A stretch of DNA of 64,000 nt, taken from Microbacterium schleiferi (GTDB taxonomy: Bacteria > Actinomycetota > Actinomycetes > Actinomycetales > Microbacteriaceae). The translations under genes were made by a program, and so were the position numbers. The notes beneath the pieces are model-generated. The model ran no database searches, had not been told where the DNA came from, and was given only the letters and a program-made list of their open reading frames with translations. Of the stretch, positions 1 to 9,706 are shown in pieces. How positions within the stretch are numbered: position 1 is the first letter of the stretch; every line of letters begins with the position of its first letter. The stretch is from assembly GCF_015565955.1 (NCBI RefSeq), contig NZ_CP064760.1:2418001-2482000 (forward strand). Direction: 5' to 3'.

Positions 1-1158
1 ATCGTCGTCGACGACGAGCGCGAATTCTGCTCGGGTGGCGAGCACCGTCACCCCGACATACCCGCCCGACTCAACTATCGCGAGAGCGTTGCTCACGAGG
101 TTTTCCGCTATGCGGCCGAACGCTTCGCGGCGCACCGCGACCTGTCCGCCGGCATCCGGCGCCATGCCAACATCGAGCTCCACGCGGACAACACGCACAC
201 CGGCCGCGAGGCGTGCGCGGTCCACGGCGAGGCCGACTTCTTCGACAAGCTGAACGACGGACGAGGTGTGGCGAGAGACCTCACCGGCTTCCAATCGAGA
301 CAGCTCAAGAAGCTCAGCGACCAAATGCGCCAGGCGGCCAGTCGCCGCCCTGGCGTCGTCCAAGTCTTTCCTCAGGTGGTCCGGGTCTTCTGCTCGGATG
401 AGTTCAAGTTGGGCCTGCAACACCGCCAAGGGCGTGCGCAGCTCGTGGCTAGCATCCGACACCATCTGACGCTCGCGCGCGGCCGAGCTCCGCAAGTCCG
501 AGATCAGACCGTTCAGCGTCTCTGCCAGCGCGCTGATCTCGTCGCGCGCCGGACCGACGGGAAGGAGATCCTGCGAACCGGAAGCGACGATGCCTTCCGC
601 GCTGTGCCGTAGTCGTGTCACTGGACGCAACGACGCACCGGTAACCAACCAGGACGCACCGGCGAACACCAGCACGATCAGCCCGATGCCCACGAGCAGC
701 CCGGCATCCAGACGTGCCATCACGACCTCGGACGCCCCTTCGCTTCGTGCCGCGACCACGGTCCAGGTCCCCCCGACCCCGGTAACCCGTTCGCCCAGCA
801 CCTGCCACTGCGACCCCTCGACCACAGTCGTCATCGGAGTCTTTGGGAGGCGGGTCATGTCGCCGAGCTCGTTCTGCAGGGCCACAGGGAGCGTGGACAC
901 CTGCACCGTCCCTGTCGGGTCGACGACGGCCACCAGCTGCCCCTCGGCGGGAACGTCCACCACATCGCCGGGCTCGTCGCGGATCGCGGTCGCGAACGAC
1001 GCAAGATCCGACGCCAGCAGGCTCGACGCCGCGTCATCGACTAGGCGCTCGACGAAAGCGTGCACCAACAGCCCGACGACAGTGAACACCGCCAGCGCCA
1101 TCAGCACAGTGCCGATGCCGATTCGCGCGCGGATCGACAAGCGACGGAGATGCTTCAC
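1..1158 (-). CDS. Sensor histidine kinase, two-component system (3' end beyond window)
   Basis: Membrane sensor kinase paired with the response regulator gene just upstream on the same strand. The first 386 codons are visible; the C-terminal ATP lid runs off the left edge. The start is GTG at 1158, overlapping the regulator's stop by four bases (GTGA), which decides it. Order seen: transmembrane segment about residues 12-34, an extracytoplasmic loop of about 115 residues, second transmembrane segment about 152-173, HAMP-type linker to about 230, HisKA motif SHELRTP with His238, and the HATPase N-box ENLVSNAL near residue 352. The visible residues are canonical, so an active kinase is expected. 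The ligand is unknown. Confidence 0.9.
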   Translation of the reverse strand, partial: MKHLRRLSIRARIGIGTVLMALAVFTVVGLLVHAFVERLVDDAASSLLASDLASFATAIRDEPGDVVDVPAEGQLVAVVDPTGTVQVSTLPVALQNELGDMTRLPKTPMTTVVEGSQWQVLGERVTGVGGTWTVVAARSEGASEVVMARLDAGLLVGIGLIVLVFAGASWLVTGASLRPVTRLRHSAEGIVASGSQDLLPVGPARDEISALAETLNGLISDLRSSAARERQMVSDASHELRTPLAVLQAQLELIRAEDPDHLRKDLDDARAATGRLAHLVAELLELSRLEAGEVSRHTSSVVQLVEEVGLAVDRARLAAGVRVVRVELDVGMAPDAGGQVAVRREAFGRIAENLVSNALAIVESGGYVGVTVLATRAEFALVVDDD

Positions 1159-1850
1159 GTCATTGCCACGAGTCGGAACCCGATGCCACGTTCGTTTCGG
1201 ATCGCGATGCGCGCGTGAGCGTGATTGAGTTTGCGACGCAGATAGCTGACGTACTGATCGACGAGGTTCGGATCGGCATGCGAAGTGGTCCCCCACACGT
1301 CGCCCAGGATCTCGTCCCGTGTGACGGTGGCGCCCGCCCGAGCCATCAGGGCCAGCAGCAGCGCGAACTCCTTCGGGCTCAGGTGCAAGGCTTGTCCGTC
1401 GACCTCTGTGTCCCGCTTCACAGAATCCAGCGTGACACCACCCACCGTGAGGCGAACCGGAACAGAGCCCGCGTCACGCCGCTGCAACGCTCGGAGCCGC
1501 GCAGCGAGTTCGCGAAACTCGAACGGCTTGACCAGATAGTCGTCTGCACCGGCATCCAACCCGTGAACCCTATCGTCGACATCGTCTCTTGCGGTCAGCA
1601 TGAGCACCCGGATAGCCGGATCCATCTCGCGCAGGCGACGGCAGAGCTCAAATCCGGACATGCCTGGAAGCATCACGTCCAACACCGCGATCTGTGGTCG
1701 TTGGTCATCCGCGTGAATCAGCGCCCGTACCCCGTCAGCGAGCAACGTCACCGCATACCCTTCGGCAAGCAGTCCGCGCTTGAGCATGACGCCCATCTGC
1801 GGATCGTCCTCAACGACAAGCACGTCAACTGCGGCAGTCAGGTGCGCCAT
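1155..1850 (-). CDS. OmpR-family response regulator
   Basis: DNA-binding response regulator of 231 residues. The receiver domain has the acidic pair Asp15/Asp16, phosphoacceptor Asp58 in the VLDVMLP context, Thr86 and Lys108 in the KPF motif. A winged-helix effector domain follows from about residue 135, ending in the typical RRKL and RGIGFRL segments. It is the middle gene of a three-gene operon: its start overlaps the 3' end of the degenerate receiver gene by 13 bases, and its stop overlaps the kinase start. It is expected to be phosphorylated by that kinase. Target promoters are not evident. Confidence 0.93.
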   Translation of the reverse strand: MAHLTAAVDVLVVEDDPQMGVMLKRGLLAEGYAVTLLADGVRALIHADDQRPQIAVLDVMLPGMSGFELCRRLREMDPAIRVLMLTARDDVDDRVHGLDAGADDYLVKPFEFRELAARLRALQRRDAGSVPVRLTVGGVTLDSVKRDTEVDGQALHLSPKEFALLLALMARAGATVTRDEILGDVWGTTSHADPNLVDQYVSYLRRKLNHAHARIAIRNERGIGFRLVAMT

Positions 1851-2248
1851 GCATCCATTGTCGCGGCGAGCGGCGCAGAGTCGTGCGCGCTGCGGCGAAG
1901 CTGCGCACGCACCCGAGCGAGAAGCTCGCTGGGGTGGAATGGCCGAGCAAGACAGTCGTCGGCACCGGCATTCAGTCGCTCAACCCTCGCTCTCGCCGAA
2001 TCATTCGCCGTCAACATGACTACCGGCACGTCGCTGACCTCCTTGATCCAGCGGCATAGCGCGATGTCCGCATCCGCCGAGTCGGAGTCGGCCAATTCCA
2101 GCACGACGAGGTCGAGCACCGCGGTGCTCCTGAATGCTTCGAACCCCGCGTCCGCCTCGATTGCGTCAACACATACGTAGCCCGCCTCGGACAGAATCTG
2201 ACCCACCCTCTGCGCGACGAACCTGTCGTCTTCAATGATGAGAATCAC
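1838..2248 (-). CDS. Stand-alone degenerate receiver (pseudo-receiver) protein
   Basis: A 136-residue protein that is a receiver domain and nothing else. The fold markers are present: acidic pair Asp7/Asp8, Thr80 in the MLTAND strand, and the GADD turn. The phosphoacceptor position in the VVLELAD strand is Glu51 instead of Asp, and the conserved Lys of the KPF motif is Arg102. Start is GTG at 2248 behind a good ribosome site (GGAG about 10 bases upstream). It heads the operon of the regulator and kinase and is translationally coupled to the regulator. Asp-to-Glu can mimic the phosphorylated state, so it may be a constitutive partner or decoy; this is inference. It may instead be a regulator that lost its DNA-binding domain. 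Confidence 0.8.
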   Translation of the reverse strand: MILIIEDDRFVAQRVGQILSEAGYVCVDAIEADAGFEAFRSTAVLDLVVLELADSDSADADIALCRWIKEVSDVPVVMLTANDSARARVERLNAGADDCLARPFHPSELLARVRAQLRRSAHDSAPLAATMDAWRT

Positions 2249-2523
2249 TTTCCATCTCCTCTCACCACGGGGCCGTCAATCACACACCGCCGCGCCCTCA
2301 AGTAGAGCGACCATACAAAGCCCTAAATGAGACCAGCATGAGAGCATCCCGCCGCGAGCCACTGTTCACCGCTTTATTCCTCACGTGTGGATCTTTTCCG
2401 GCGGAGGATCACATCTTCATCGTCGACATTCGGGGTGCAAGTGGTCGTAGGATCGCCACCGACCGGGGCAGCCGACATTGACAGACGGTCGGAAGGAGTA
2501 CGCCGCGCAACGTGTCGGGTCAG

Positions 2524-2595
2524 TGCCCCTGGAGGGACTCGAACCCCCAACCGTTTCCTTAGGACGGAACTGCTCTTCCATTGAGCTACAGAGGC
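2524..2595 (-). tRNA. tRNA-Arg(CCU)
   Basis: A 72-base cloverleaf read on the minus strand. Acceptor GCCTCTG pairs with CAGGGGC (one G-U), the D-arm GCTC/GAGC is intact, the anticodon loop is GTCCTAA (anticodon CCT), and the T-arm is GGGGG/CCCTC around TTCGAGT. Discriminator is A and CCA is not encoded. The outermost anticodon-stem pair is a G-A mismatch. It lies 14 bases from the end of the MFS gene on the same strand. Confidence 0.93.
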
Positions 2596-2609
2596 TGGCG
2601 GCATCCAGT

Positions 2610-3821
2610 CTAGGACGTTCGGGGTAAGCCCTCGGCGCGCCGCAGGAAGAGAACGGCGATGCCTGCGGCGAGCAGACACATCGCGACGACGCTGCCCGCG
2701 ACGCCAGGCCAGCCCAGGCCGACCAGGGCGAAGCCCAGCAGCCATCCCAGCAGACTCGACCCTCCGTAGTAGGCGAGGTAGTACAGCGAGGATGCCTGCG
2801 CCGTGGCTCCCCGCGGAGCGCTCGCCGGCGTCCACCCCGAGGCGATTGCGTGCGCCGCAAAGAACCCCGCGGTGAGCACGAGAAGTCCAACCAGCACGAG
2901 CGGCAGCCAGCTCGAGAGAGTGAGAAGGACGCCTGCCACCATCGCCGCCGTCGATCCGATGAGCACCGGAAGCCTCCCCCATCGGGAGGCGAGCGCGCCA
3001 GCCTGTGGAGACGACACCGAGCCGGCGAGATAGGCGAGAAACAGCAGGCTCATCTCCCAGGGCGGCAGCGAGAAGGGCGGCGCGATCAACACGAACCCGA
3101 GGTAGTTATAGATCGCGACGAATCCACCCATGAGAAGGAATGCCTGCGCATAGAGAGCGAGCTGGATCGGCGAACGGAGGCTCGCGAGCACCTTCCTCAG
3201 AAGTCCGTCGGTCTGCCCGCGCCCGTGCGTGAAACCTCGGGCGGGCGGTGCGATCCGCGCGAACAGCGCCGCGCTGATGAGGCACAGGAGCGCGACGGCG
3301 AGCACCCCGATCCGCCAGGAAGCGGCATCCGACACGGGCCCCGCGATGATCCGGCCCGCCAGGCCGCCGACGGTCGTTCCCGCGATGTAGCTGCCGGCCA
3401 CGCGCACGGCGTGGGTCGCATCCACTTCCTCGCTCAGGTAGGCGAGGGCGATCGCGGGCATCGCTCCCAGCGCCGCGCCTTCGATGAAGCGCGCGATCAG
3501 AAAGACCTCGAGGGTCGGGGCGAAGGTCGCGAGGATGCCGACGCTGGTCGCCGCCAGGATGCCGATCGTCATGGCCGGCAGGCGTCCGATGCGATCGGCG
3601 GCGCGCGACCACGGGATCACGGCGAGCGCGAGCCCGAGCGTGCACAGCGAGACTGCGAGCGCGGCGGTTGCCGGCGTGACGGCAAACTCTTCCGCGATGA
3701 GCGGCAAGACCGCTTGCGGCGAGTAGAGCTGAGCAAACGTTGCGATGCCGGCGAAGAAGAGACCGATCACCAGGCGTCGGTAGGCTGCGTCCCCCGGTGC
3801 ATGACCTGAGAAGCGCTCCAC
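2610..3821 (-). CDS. MFS transporter (YnfM-like exporter)
   Basis: Major facilitator of 403 residues with about twelve hydrophobic segments. The N-terminal half carries the QLYSPQAVLPL segment and a loop reading RAADRIGRL, which matches the DRxGRR-type motif after the second helix of the family. The C-terminal half repeats the pattern (ASRWGRLPVL). I read the start as GTG at 3821; the ribosome site is weak. It is followed by tRNA-Arg on the same strand. Related proteins are drug or arabinose-type effluxers, but nothing here fixes the substrate. Confidence 0.85.
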   Translation of the reverse strand: MERFSGHAPGDAAYRRLVIGLFFAGIATFAQLYSPQAVLPLIAEEFAVTPATAALAVSLCTLGLALAVIPWSRAADRIGRLPAMTIGILAATSVGILATFAPTLEVFLIARFIEGAALGAMPAIALAYLSEEVDATHAVRVAGSYIAGTTVGGLAGRIIAGPVSDAASWRIGVLAVALLCLISAALFARIAPPARGFTHGRGQTDGLLRKVLASLRSPIQLALYAQAFLLMGGFVAIYNYLGFVLIAPPFSLPPWEMSLLFLAYLAGSVSSPQAGALASRWGRLPVLIGSTAAMVAGVLLTLSSWLPLVLVGLLVLTAGFFAAHAIASGWTPASAPRGATAQASSLYYLAYYGGSSLLGWLLGFALVGLGWPGVAGSVVAMCLLAAGIAVLFLRRAEGLPRTS

Positions 3822-3978
3822 GCTCTCACGCTAGTGGGCAGATGAGGCCCGTCTCGCCGAGACACATGCCGCGAGCCGAACATGGGAATCCCCTGGGTAT
3901 GACCCTTCTCAGGTTGCGACGTCCGCCAACTCTCGGAATCGTGGCTGGCCCAGAGACCGCAACGGAAGGAGAGCACAA

Positions 3979-4260
3979 ATGCTCACCATGACCGACACCG
4001 CGGCTGAGGCCGTTAAGACAATCGTCGCCCGCGTGCCGCAGGCAGCTGACGGCGGTCTTCGCATTCGAGACGCTGGCGCAGAGACCGGCTTCGAGCTCAG
4101 CGTGGCACCCGCCCCCGAGCCCGACGACACGGTTGTTGTGACCGAGGGAGCTCGCGTCTTCCTCGACACGGCTGCCTCGCTCGCGCTCAACGATCGCGTC
4201 CTCGACGCGCAGCTCGAGCAGGACGGCACCGTCCGCTTCGCGCTCGCCGCTCAGGGCTGA
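3979..4260 (+). CDS. HesB/IscA-like small protein without cysteines
   Basis: A 93-residue protein with the pattern of the HesB/IscA fold: an N-terminal helix opening LTMTDTAAEAVKTI, a strand with GGLRI, then GARVFLDTAASLALNDRVLDA and a final strand. HesB/IscA proteins bind iron or an Fe-S cluster through three cysteines; none is present here, so cluster transfer by that chemistry is excluded. A strong ribosome site (GGAAGGAG, 3964-3971) precedes the ATG, and a hairpin terminator follows at 4274, so it is a single-gene unit. Similar Cys-free versions are, to my knowledge, common in Microbacteriaceae. Role unknown. Confidence 0.75.
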   Translation: MLTMTDTAAEAVKTIVARVPQAADGGLRIRDAGAETGFELSVAPAPEPDDTVVVTEGARVFLDTAASLALNDRVLDAQLEQDGTVRFALAAQG

Positions 4261-4273
4261 TCCCCCAGTCAAC

Positions 4274-4310
4274 AACGGCCCCCGATGACTTCGGTCGTCG
4301 GGGGCCGTTT
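4274..4310 (+). terminator. Hairpin terminator
   Basis: Inverted repeat AACGGCCCCCGA / TCGGGGGCCGTT around a short loop, followed by TTT, 14 bases after the stop of the HesB-like gene. Confidence 0.8.
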
Positions 4311-4471
4311 GGCATGCAGCGGGGAGGCCAATCGATGGATGCTGGACTGCCCGGTCAGTTCGCATGCCTGAGATTCCGGGCCGCGACACGGTCGCCAGAC
4401 CACCCCAGCGGAGGTGGCTCTTTGTCGCCAGAGCCGAACACGGTCGAGTGGAGGGTGAAAGGAGCCCGCCC

Positions 4472-4612
4472 GTGTCTCTCGCCATCCTCATCCTCATCCT
4501 GCTCGCCGTCATCATCGTCAGCGCATTCGCCGTCGCCCGCGAGATCGCTCGCGACGGACACGGTCGTCGCCCCTCGCTGAGCGACTACAACTCTCGCCAG
4601 CCCGCCCCCTGA
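4472..4612 (+). CDS. Small single-pass membrane protein
   Basis: A 46-residue protein read from GTG at 4472, preceded at a seven-base spacing by the ribosome site AAAGGAG. It opens with a hydrophobic segment (SLAILILILLAVIIVSAF) followed by a short basic, polar tail ending NSRQPAP. An in-frame upstream ATG at 4364 would add 36 residues of composition unlike a real N-terminus and lacks a ribosome site. No family is recognised. It converges on dnaE2. Confidence 0.55.
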   Translation: MSLAILILILLAVIIVSAFAVAREIARDGHGRRPSLSDYNSRQPAP

Positions 4613-4623
4613 GCGCTGCCCGG

Positions 4624-7600
4624 TCAGTGGAAGTCGCGTGAGCGATGCTGCACGCCGACGCGCAGGTCTTCGAAACGGTCGGCGAGCACGTTCGTGACCC
4701 CCTCGGGTGAGCGTTCCAGCATCCCGCGCACGATGAGTGCGGGAGCGTCCCGGGCGACGCGTCGATAGCGATTCCAGACACCGACCGAGCAGATGATGTT
4801 GACGACACCGTGCTCGTCTTCGAGGTTGAGGAAGGTGATCCCGGATGCCGTCGCCGGGCGCTGCCGGTGGGTCACGAGACCCGCGACCTCGATGCGCCGC
4901 CCCGTTTCGTGAGCGCGGAGCTCGCGCGAGGTAAGCACGCCCCGGGCATCCAAGGGAGCGCGGTAGTGCGTCAGCGGATGGTCGTCGGTCGAGATCCCGG
5001 TGGCCCAGAGATCTGCGGCGAGGATGTCGTAGCTCGTCGGATCGGTGAACAGGGGAGGCTGTACCGATACGAGAGAGTCGGGCAGGTACTCGGCGCGGTC
5101 CTGCGCGGCAGCGCCCGCCAGCCACACGCCCTCCCGGCGTGAGATCCCGAGACACTCGAAAGCCCCCGCCGTAGAGAGCGCCTCCAGCTGCGCCTCGGTC
5201 ACCCCCGTCCGGCGCACGAGATCTCGCAGATCCCGGAACGGACCGTGGGCCTCACGCTCGGCGACAATCCGTTCGGCGGTGGGCTGCCCCACTCCCTTGA
5301 CGCCCGCCAGCCCCAGCCGCACCGCGAAGCCGCCATCACGCCGGTGCGCGGCGGATTCGTCCGGCGCATTCCTGTCGAACCGGCCGACCGGCGGCTGGAT
5401 GCGGTGCGTGCAGGCATCCATTCCCGTGGGTTGGCGTTCGACGGATGCCTCGCCCGGTGTGACCGGCTCGACCCCGGCCCACACGCCCGAAGCATGAAGG
5501 TCGGGGCGGCGCACCTCGACACCGTGGCGGCGGGCATCCGAGACGAGGGTCGCCGGCGAGTAGAACCCCATCGGCTGGGCGCGCAGCAGTCCCGCCAAAA
5601 ACGCCGCCGGGTAGTGCAGCTTGATCCACGAGCTGGCATAGACGAGGAGGCCGAACGAGAGGGAGTGCGACTCGGCGAACCCGAAGTTCGCGAACGCCTG
5701 GATCTTCGCGTAGATCGCGTCGGCATCCTCTCCGACGAGGCCGTTGCGGGCCATCCCCTCATAGAGCTTCTCGCGCAGCGACTCGATCCGTTCCAGCCCG
5801 CGTTTGGAGCCCATCGCGCGGCGCAGCAGGTCGGCATCCTCGGGCGTGCAGTCGCCGATCGCGACGGCCATCTGCATGAGCTGCTCCTGGAACACCGGCA
5901 CCCCGAGCGTGCGTTCGAGCACCGGCTCGAGCTTCGGATGCGGGTAGGTGACCTTCTCGTCCCCGAGCTTGCGACGCACGAACGGATGCACCGCGCCGCC
6001 CTGGATCGGGCCGGGGCGGATGAGGGCAATCTCGATCACGAGGTCATAGAACCGGCGCGGCTGCAGGCGCGGGAGCAACCCCATCTGTGCGCGCGACTCC
6101 ACCTGGAACACCCCGATCGAATCGGCCCGGCACAGCATGTCGTAGACCGCGGCCTCCTCCTTGGGCAGCGTCGCCAGCTCCCACCTCTCCCCCGTGGCGG
6201 CATGGATCATGTCGAAGCAGTACTGCAGCGCCGCGAGCATCCCGAGGCCCAGCAGATCGAATTTCACCAGGCCCATCCAGGCGGCGTCGTCTTTGTCCCA
6301 CTGGATGACGGTGCGATTGTCCATGCGCGCGTGCTCGATCGGCACGACCTCGCCGACGGGTCGCTCCGTGAGAACCATGCCGCCCGAATGGATGCCGAGA
6401 TGCCGCGGCGCCTTGAGCAGCTCCCCCGCGTACGCGATGACCTGATCCGGAATGTCGTGGTCGGGGCCACTCTCCAACGACGCCCCCCAACGCTCGACCT
6501 GCTTGGACCAGGCATCCTGCTGCCCCGGCGAGTACCCGAGCGCCTTGGCCATATCGCGCACGGCGTTCTTGGGGCGGTACTGGATGACGTTCGCGACCTG
6601 CGCCGCCCGGTCCCGGCCATAGGTCGCGTAGACCCACTGGATGATCTCTTCGCGCCGGTCGGAATCGAAGTCGACATCGATGTCGGGTTCTTCGTCGCGC
6701 AGGCTCGAGAGGAACCGCTCGAACGGCAGGTCGTAGGCGATCGCGTCGACGGCGGTGATGTCCAGCAGGTAGCAGATGGCACTGTTGGCCGCCGACCCTC
6801 GCCCCTGGCACAGGATGCCGCGACGCCGCGCCTCCTGCACGATGCCGTGAACAATGAGGAAGTAGCCGGGGAAGTCCTTCATCTCGATGACGCCGAGTTC
6901 CCGTTCGATGCGGTCACGATCTTTCGACGCCAGGTCGGGGTACTTGCGGGGAACCGCCTCCCAGACCAGGTGCCGGAGCCAGCTCATCGGGGTGTGCCCC
7001 TCGGGGACGGGGAGTTTCGGGAGGGCCGGCTTTGCGCTCCGCAGCGGAAAGGCGAGGTCATCGGCGAGCGCCACCGTCTTCGCGACGGCGCCCGGGTACC
7101 GGGCGAAGCGTTCGGCCATCTCGGCGCCCGAACGCAGGTGCGCGCCGGCATGGGCGGGGAGCCATCCATCGAGCTCGTCGAGGCCCCGGTTCGCGCGCAC
7201 CGCGGCAACGGCCGCCGCCAGCTGCGCCCGCTGCGGGGCGGCGTAGTGGACGTTGTTGGTTGCGAGCAGCGGCAGGCCGCGGTTGGCGGCGAGCGCGGCG
7301 AGGATGTCGTTGTCCCGCGTGTCCGACGGGTTGCCGTGGTCGATCAGTTCGACGTGCACCGACTCTCGCCCGAAGAGGGCGACCAGCTCGTCGAGGGCGG
7401 CGGCCGCAGCATCCGCGCCACCGCCTGCCAACGCACGACGAACGGCACCCTTGCGGCATCCGGTGAGCACCGCCCACTCCGAACGGCCCCGGCTGCCCGA
7501 GAACCCGTCGAGACGCTCGTCTCCTCGGGCGAACGCGGCGAGCTGTTCGAGGTCGTAGTGCGGGCGGCCCTTCTCCGCTCCCTGGAGCTGAGCCCGGGTG

Positions 7601-8070
7601 AGGGCCGACGCGAGACGGTGGTACCCCTCCTCGTGGCGGGCCAGCACGAGCAGGTGCGCACCGACGGGATCGGGTTCGCCGTTTTGCGGCTTGGGGAGTT
7701 CGAGGGACATCTCCGCGCCGAACACCGTCTGCAGGCTCAGTTGCTCGGCGGCCTCGGCGAACCGGACGATGCCGTAGAACCCGTCGTGGTCGGTGATCGC
7801 GAGCGCGTGCAAGCCGAGCCGCTCGGCCTCTTCGGCGAGATCCTCGGGGGAAGACGCCCCGTCGAGGAACGAGAACGAGGAGTGCGCGTGCAGTTCGGCA
7901 TACGGAACCGTCTCGGCAGGGCGCTCGATCGCCGGGGCGACGTACGGCCCGCGCTTGTGCGACCACGCCGGGCTGTCGCCGCCGTCCCCGGGTGGCGGCT
8001 TCGGACGCCGGCGGTCGCTGAGCAACCGTTCCATCTCCGACCACGGCACCGATGGATTGTTGAACCCCAT
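4624..8070 (-). CDS. dnaE2: Error-prone DNA polymerase DnaE2 (ImuC)
   Basis: Alpha-subunit C-family polymerase of 1148 residues used for translesion and mutagenic synthesis after DNA damage. Order: PHP domain with YAELHAHSSFSFLDG and ITDHDG, polymerase catalytic Asp residues in PDIDVDFDSDRRE, fingers and thumb with the QFG-type FANFGFAESH segment, then an OB-fold (VAGLVTHRQRPATASG) and the C-terminal SRDF ending usual for DnaE2. The start is ATG at 8070, overlapping the stop of imuB (TGATG); the open frame extends 318 bases further upstream only as a shadow of imuB. Last gene of the imuA'-imuB-dnaE2 operon, controlled from the LexA-type box at 10492. Confidence 0.95.
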   Translation of the reverse strand: MGFNNPSVPWSEMERLLSDRRRPKPPPGDGGDSPAWSHKRGPYVAPAIERPAETVPYAELHAHSSFSFLDGASSPEDLAEEAERLGLHALAITDHDGFYGIVRFAEAAEQLSLQTVFGAEMSLELPKPQNGEPDPVGAHLLVLARHEEGYHRLASALTRAQLQGAEKGRPHYDLEQLAAFARGDERLDGFSGSRGRSEWAVLTGCRKGAVRRALAGGGADAAAAALDELVALFGRESVHVELIDHGNPSDTRDNDILAALAANRGLPLLATNNVHYAAPQRAQLAAAVAAVRANRGLDELDGWLPAHAGAHLRSGAEMAERFARYPGAVAKTVALADDLAFPLRSAKPALPKLPVPEGHTPMSWLRHLVWEAVPRKYPDLASKDRDRIERELGVIEMKDFPGYFLIVHGIVQEARRRGILCQGRGSAANSAICYLLDITAVDAIAYDLPFERFLSSLRDEEPDIDVDFDSDRREEIIQWVYATYGRDRAAQVANVIQYRPKNAVRDMAKALGYSPGQQDAWSKQVERWGASLESGPDHDIPDQVIAYAGELLKAPRHLGIHSGGMVLTERPVGEVVPIEHARMDNRTVIQWDKDDAAWMGLVKFDLLGLGMLAALQYCFDMIHAATGERWELATLPKEEAAVYDMLCRADSIGVFQVESRAQMGLLPRLQPRRFYDLVIEIALIRPGPIQGGAVHPFVRRKLGDEKVTYPHPKLEPVLERTLGVPVFQEQLMQMAVAIGDCTPEDADLLRRAMGSKRGLERIESLREKLYEGMARNGLVGEDADAIYAKIQAFANFGFAESHSLSFGLLVYASSWIKLHYPAAFLAGLLRAQPMGFYSPATLVSDARRHGVEVRRPDLHASGVWAGVEPVTPGEASVERQPTGMDACTHRIQPPVGRFDRNAPDESAAHRRDGGFAVRLGLAGVKGVGQPTAERIVAEREAHGPFRDLRDLVRRTGVTEAQLEALSTAGAFECLGISRREGVWLAGAAAQDRAEYLPDSLVSVQPPLFTDPTSYDILAADLWATGISTDDHPLTHYRAPLDARGVLTSRELRAHETGRRIEVAGLVTHRQRPATASGITFLNLEDEHGVVNIICSVGVWNRYRRVARDAPALIVRGMLERSPEGVTNVLADRFEDLRVGVQHRSRDFH

Positions 8071-9705
8071 CAGTCGTACCGTCCCTCGGCATGCCAGGCT
8101 CCCTGTTCGCACACCAGCAGCCACGCGGTCTGATCGGCGTCCACGACCTGGAACCGATGCGCGCGGCGCGCGCGGGCGGCATCCCAGGCGCGTTCGATGA
8201 CCGGCCACGGCCCCGCCCACGCCGCCACGGCCCGGCGACGCCCGGTCTCGATTAAGAGCGTCGGCGTGCCGGTGAGCTGCCCGCGGTCGTCGACCGAGAC
8301 GGTGACCCCGGATGCCGACACCACCTCGACGGCCACGGGAGCGGTGAACACCGTGGCCGGCAGCGGGTCGGGCAGGCTCCCCGGCCACGGGCGGGCGCGT
8401 TCGGCGGCGAGCGTGCGATGGTCGCGAGGAAGCCGGTCACCCCACGGCACCCACACCTGCCGTTCGTCCAGCCAGCGCCCACCCCCGATCGCGGGGGTCA
8501 CGACACCGCGGTGCCCGAGCATCGCCTGCACGCGAGAGAGCGCATGGTGCACGCGTTCTTCGGGTCCCGAGCCGAAGATCGCCGGGGCGTGGTGAGATGC
8601 GGCATCCACCGCCTCGGGTGAGATACGAACGAGCCCGACGCCGGTAAGAAGATCGGCGGCGTCTTCGGCAAGCTGCCAGCGCACCCGGTCGACGATTGCG
8701 GCGGCATCGAACGACCCGGGATGCAGCCACACCCGCTCGCTGCGCTCCCCCGGTCACCGACCAGCTCGATGCGCACCTCGGTGCAGACCAGGTCGATCGC
8801 CCCGAGGCTGGCCAGGAAAGCATCCGCGGTCTGCCGCACCCCGAAAGCGACCTGCTCGGCAAGTTCCAGCGGGGTTCGAAGGCGATCTCACGGACAAGCT
8901 CGGGCGGCGGTACCCGCGGCTCGATCGGGCGTGAGTCGCTGCCGGCGGCAAGGTTCTGCAACCGCACTCCGCGCTCCCCCAGCCGCTCGCGCACGCGCTC
9001 TTCGGGCATCGCGGCAAAAGCTCCCAGCGTCTGGACGCCGAGCTTCGCGAGCAGATCGACGATGCCGGATCCGACGTTCGAGGCGGGGTCCGCATCGTCG
9101 AGTGCCGCGACCGATAGGGGGGCAAGGAACGCGGATGCCGCTCCCTCCGGCACGATGCGGACGGGATCAGCCGCCGTGGTCGCACTGCGCGCTGCCTGTT
9201 CGGCGGTGAACGGTCCGTCGGCGACCCCGATGCGGACATCGACGAGGCCGAGTTCCCGCATCCGGTCGAGGAGCACCCGCGCGGCTGCAGATTCACCCCC
9301 GTAGTAGCGAGCAGGGCCCCGAGCGCGCAGTGCGCAGAGCCCCGGACGCACGATCTGCACACCGGGAGCACGCTCTTCGAGCTGGGTGACGACAGGCGAG
9401 AACGCGCGGTGATCGCGCACCGGGTCAGCCGGAACGATCGCGAGGGCCGGGCACCGTGCCTGCGCGTCGCGCCGACGCTGCCCTCGCCGCACTCCGTCCC
9501 GGCGCGCTGTGGCTGAGCACGCGACGACGAGGTTCTTGTCGACGACCGCGATCGGGTCGGTGGGGTCGAGCGGGTGCGGCCCGTCCCGCGTCAGCGCGGT
9601 GACCGGCCAATCCGGCATCCACACCACAAGGCTTCGCGTCGCCGTTCGCGTCAGCGTTCGTGCGAGGCTTCGCGTCAGCGTTCGTGGGGGTGAGTCGGCA
9701 GGCAT
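8070..9705 (-). CDS. imuB: Y-family polymerase-like ImuB (frame interrupted twice as sequenced)
   Basis: Accessory Y-family protein that links ImuA' and DnaE2 with the sliding clamp in mutasomes. About 545 residues when two one-base losses are restored. It starts at ATG 9705, one base after the ImuA' stop. The first part reads RSLVVWMPDWPVTAL and AIVVVDKNLV-type segments, with the palm and fingers matching the family. The frame breaks at a G-run at 8871-8874 (plus strand; one base short), resumes with AEQVAFGVRQTADAFLASLG, breaks again at 8747-8751, and resumes with ERVWLHPGSFDAAAIVDR to the stop at 8070. Catalytic acidic residues of active Y polymerases are not evident, as expected for ImuB. 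I think the breaks are sequencing undercalls. Confidence 0.85.
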
Positions 9706-9706
9706 G

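Noticed and set aside
8071..8388. N-terminal extension of DnaE2 by 106 codons
   Set aside because: The extra sequence is a shadow of imuB. ATG at 8070 overlaps the imuB stop and gives the family's normal N-terminus.
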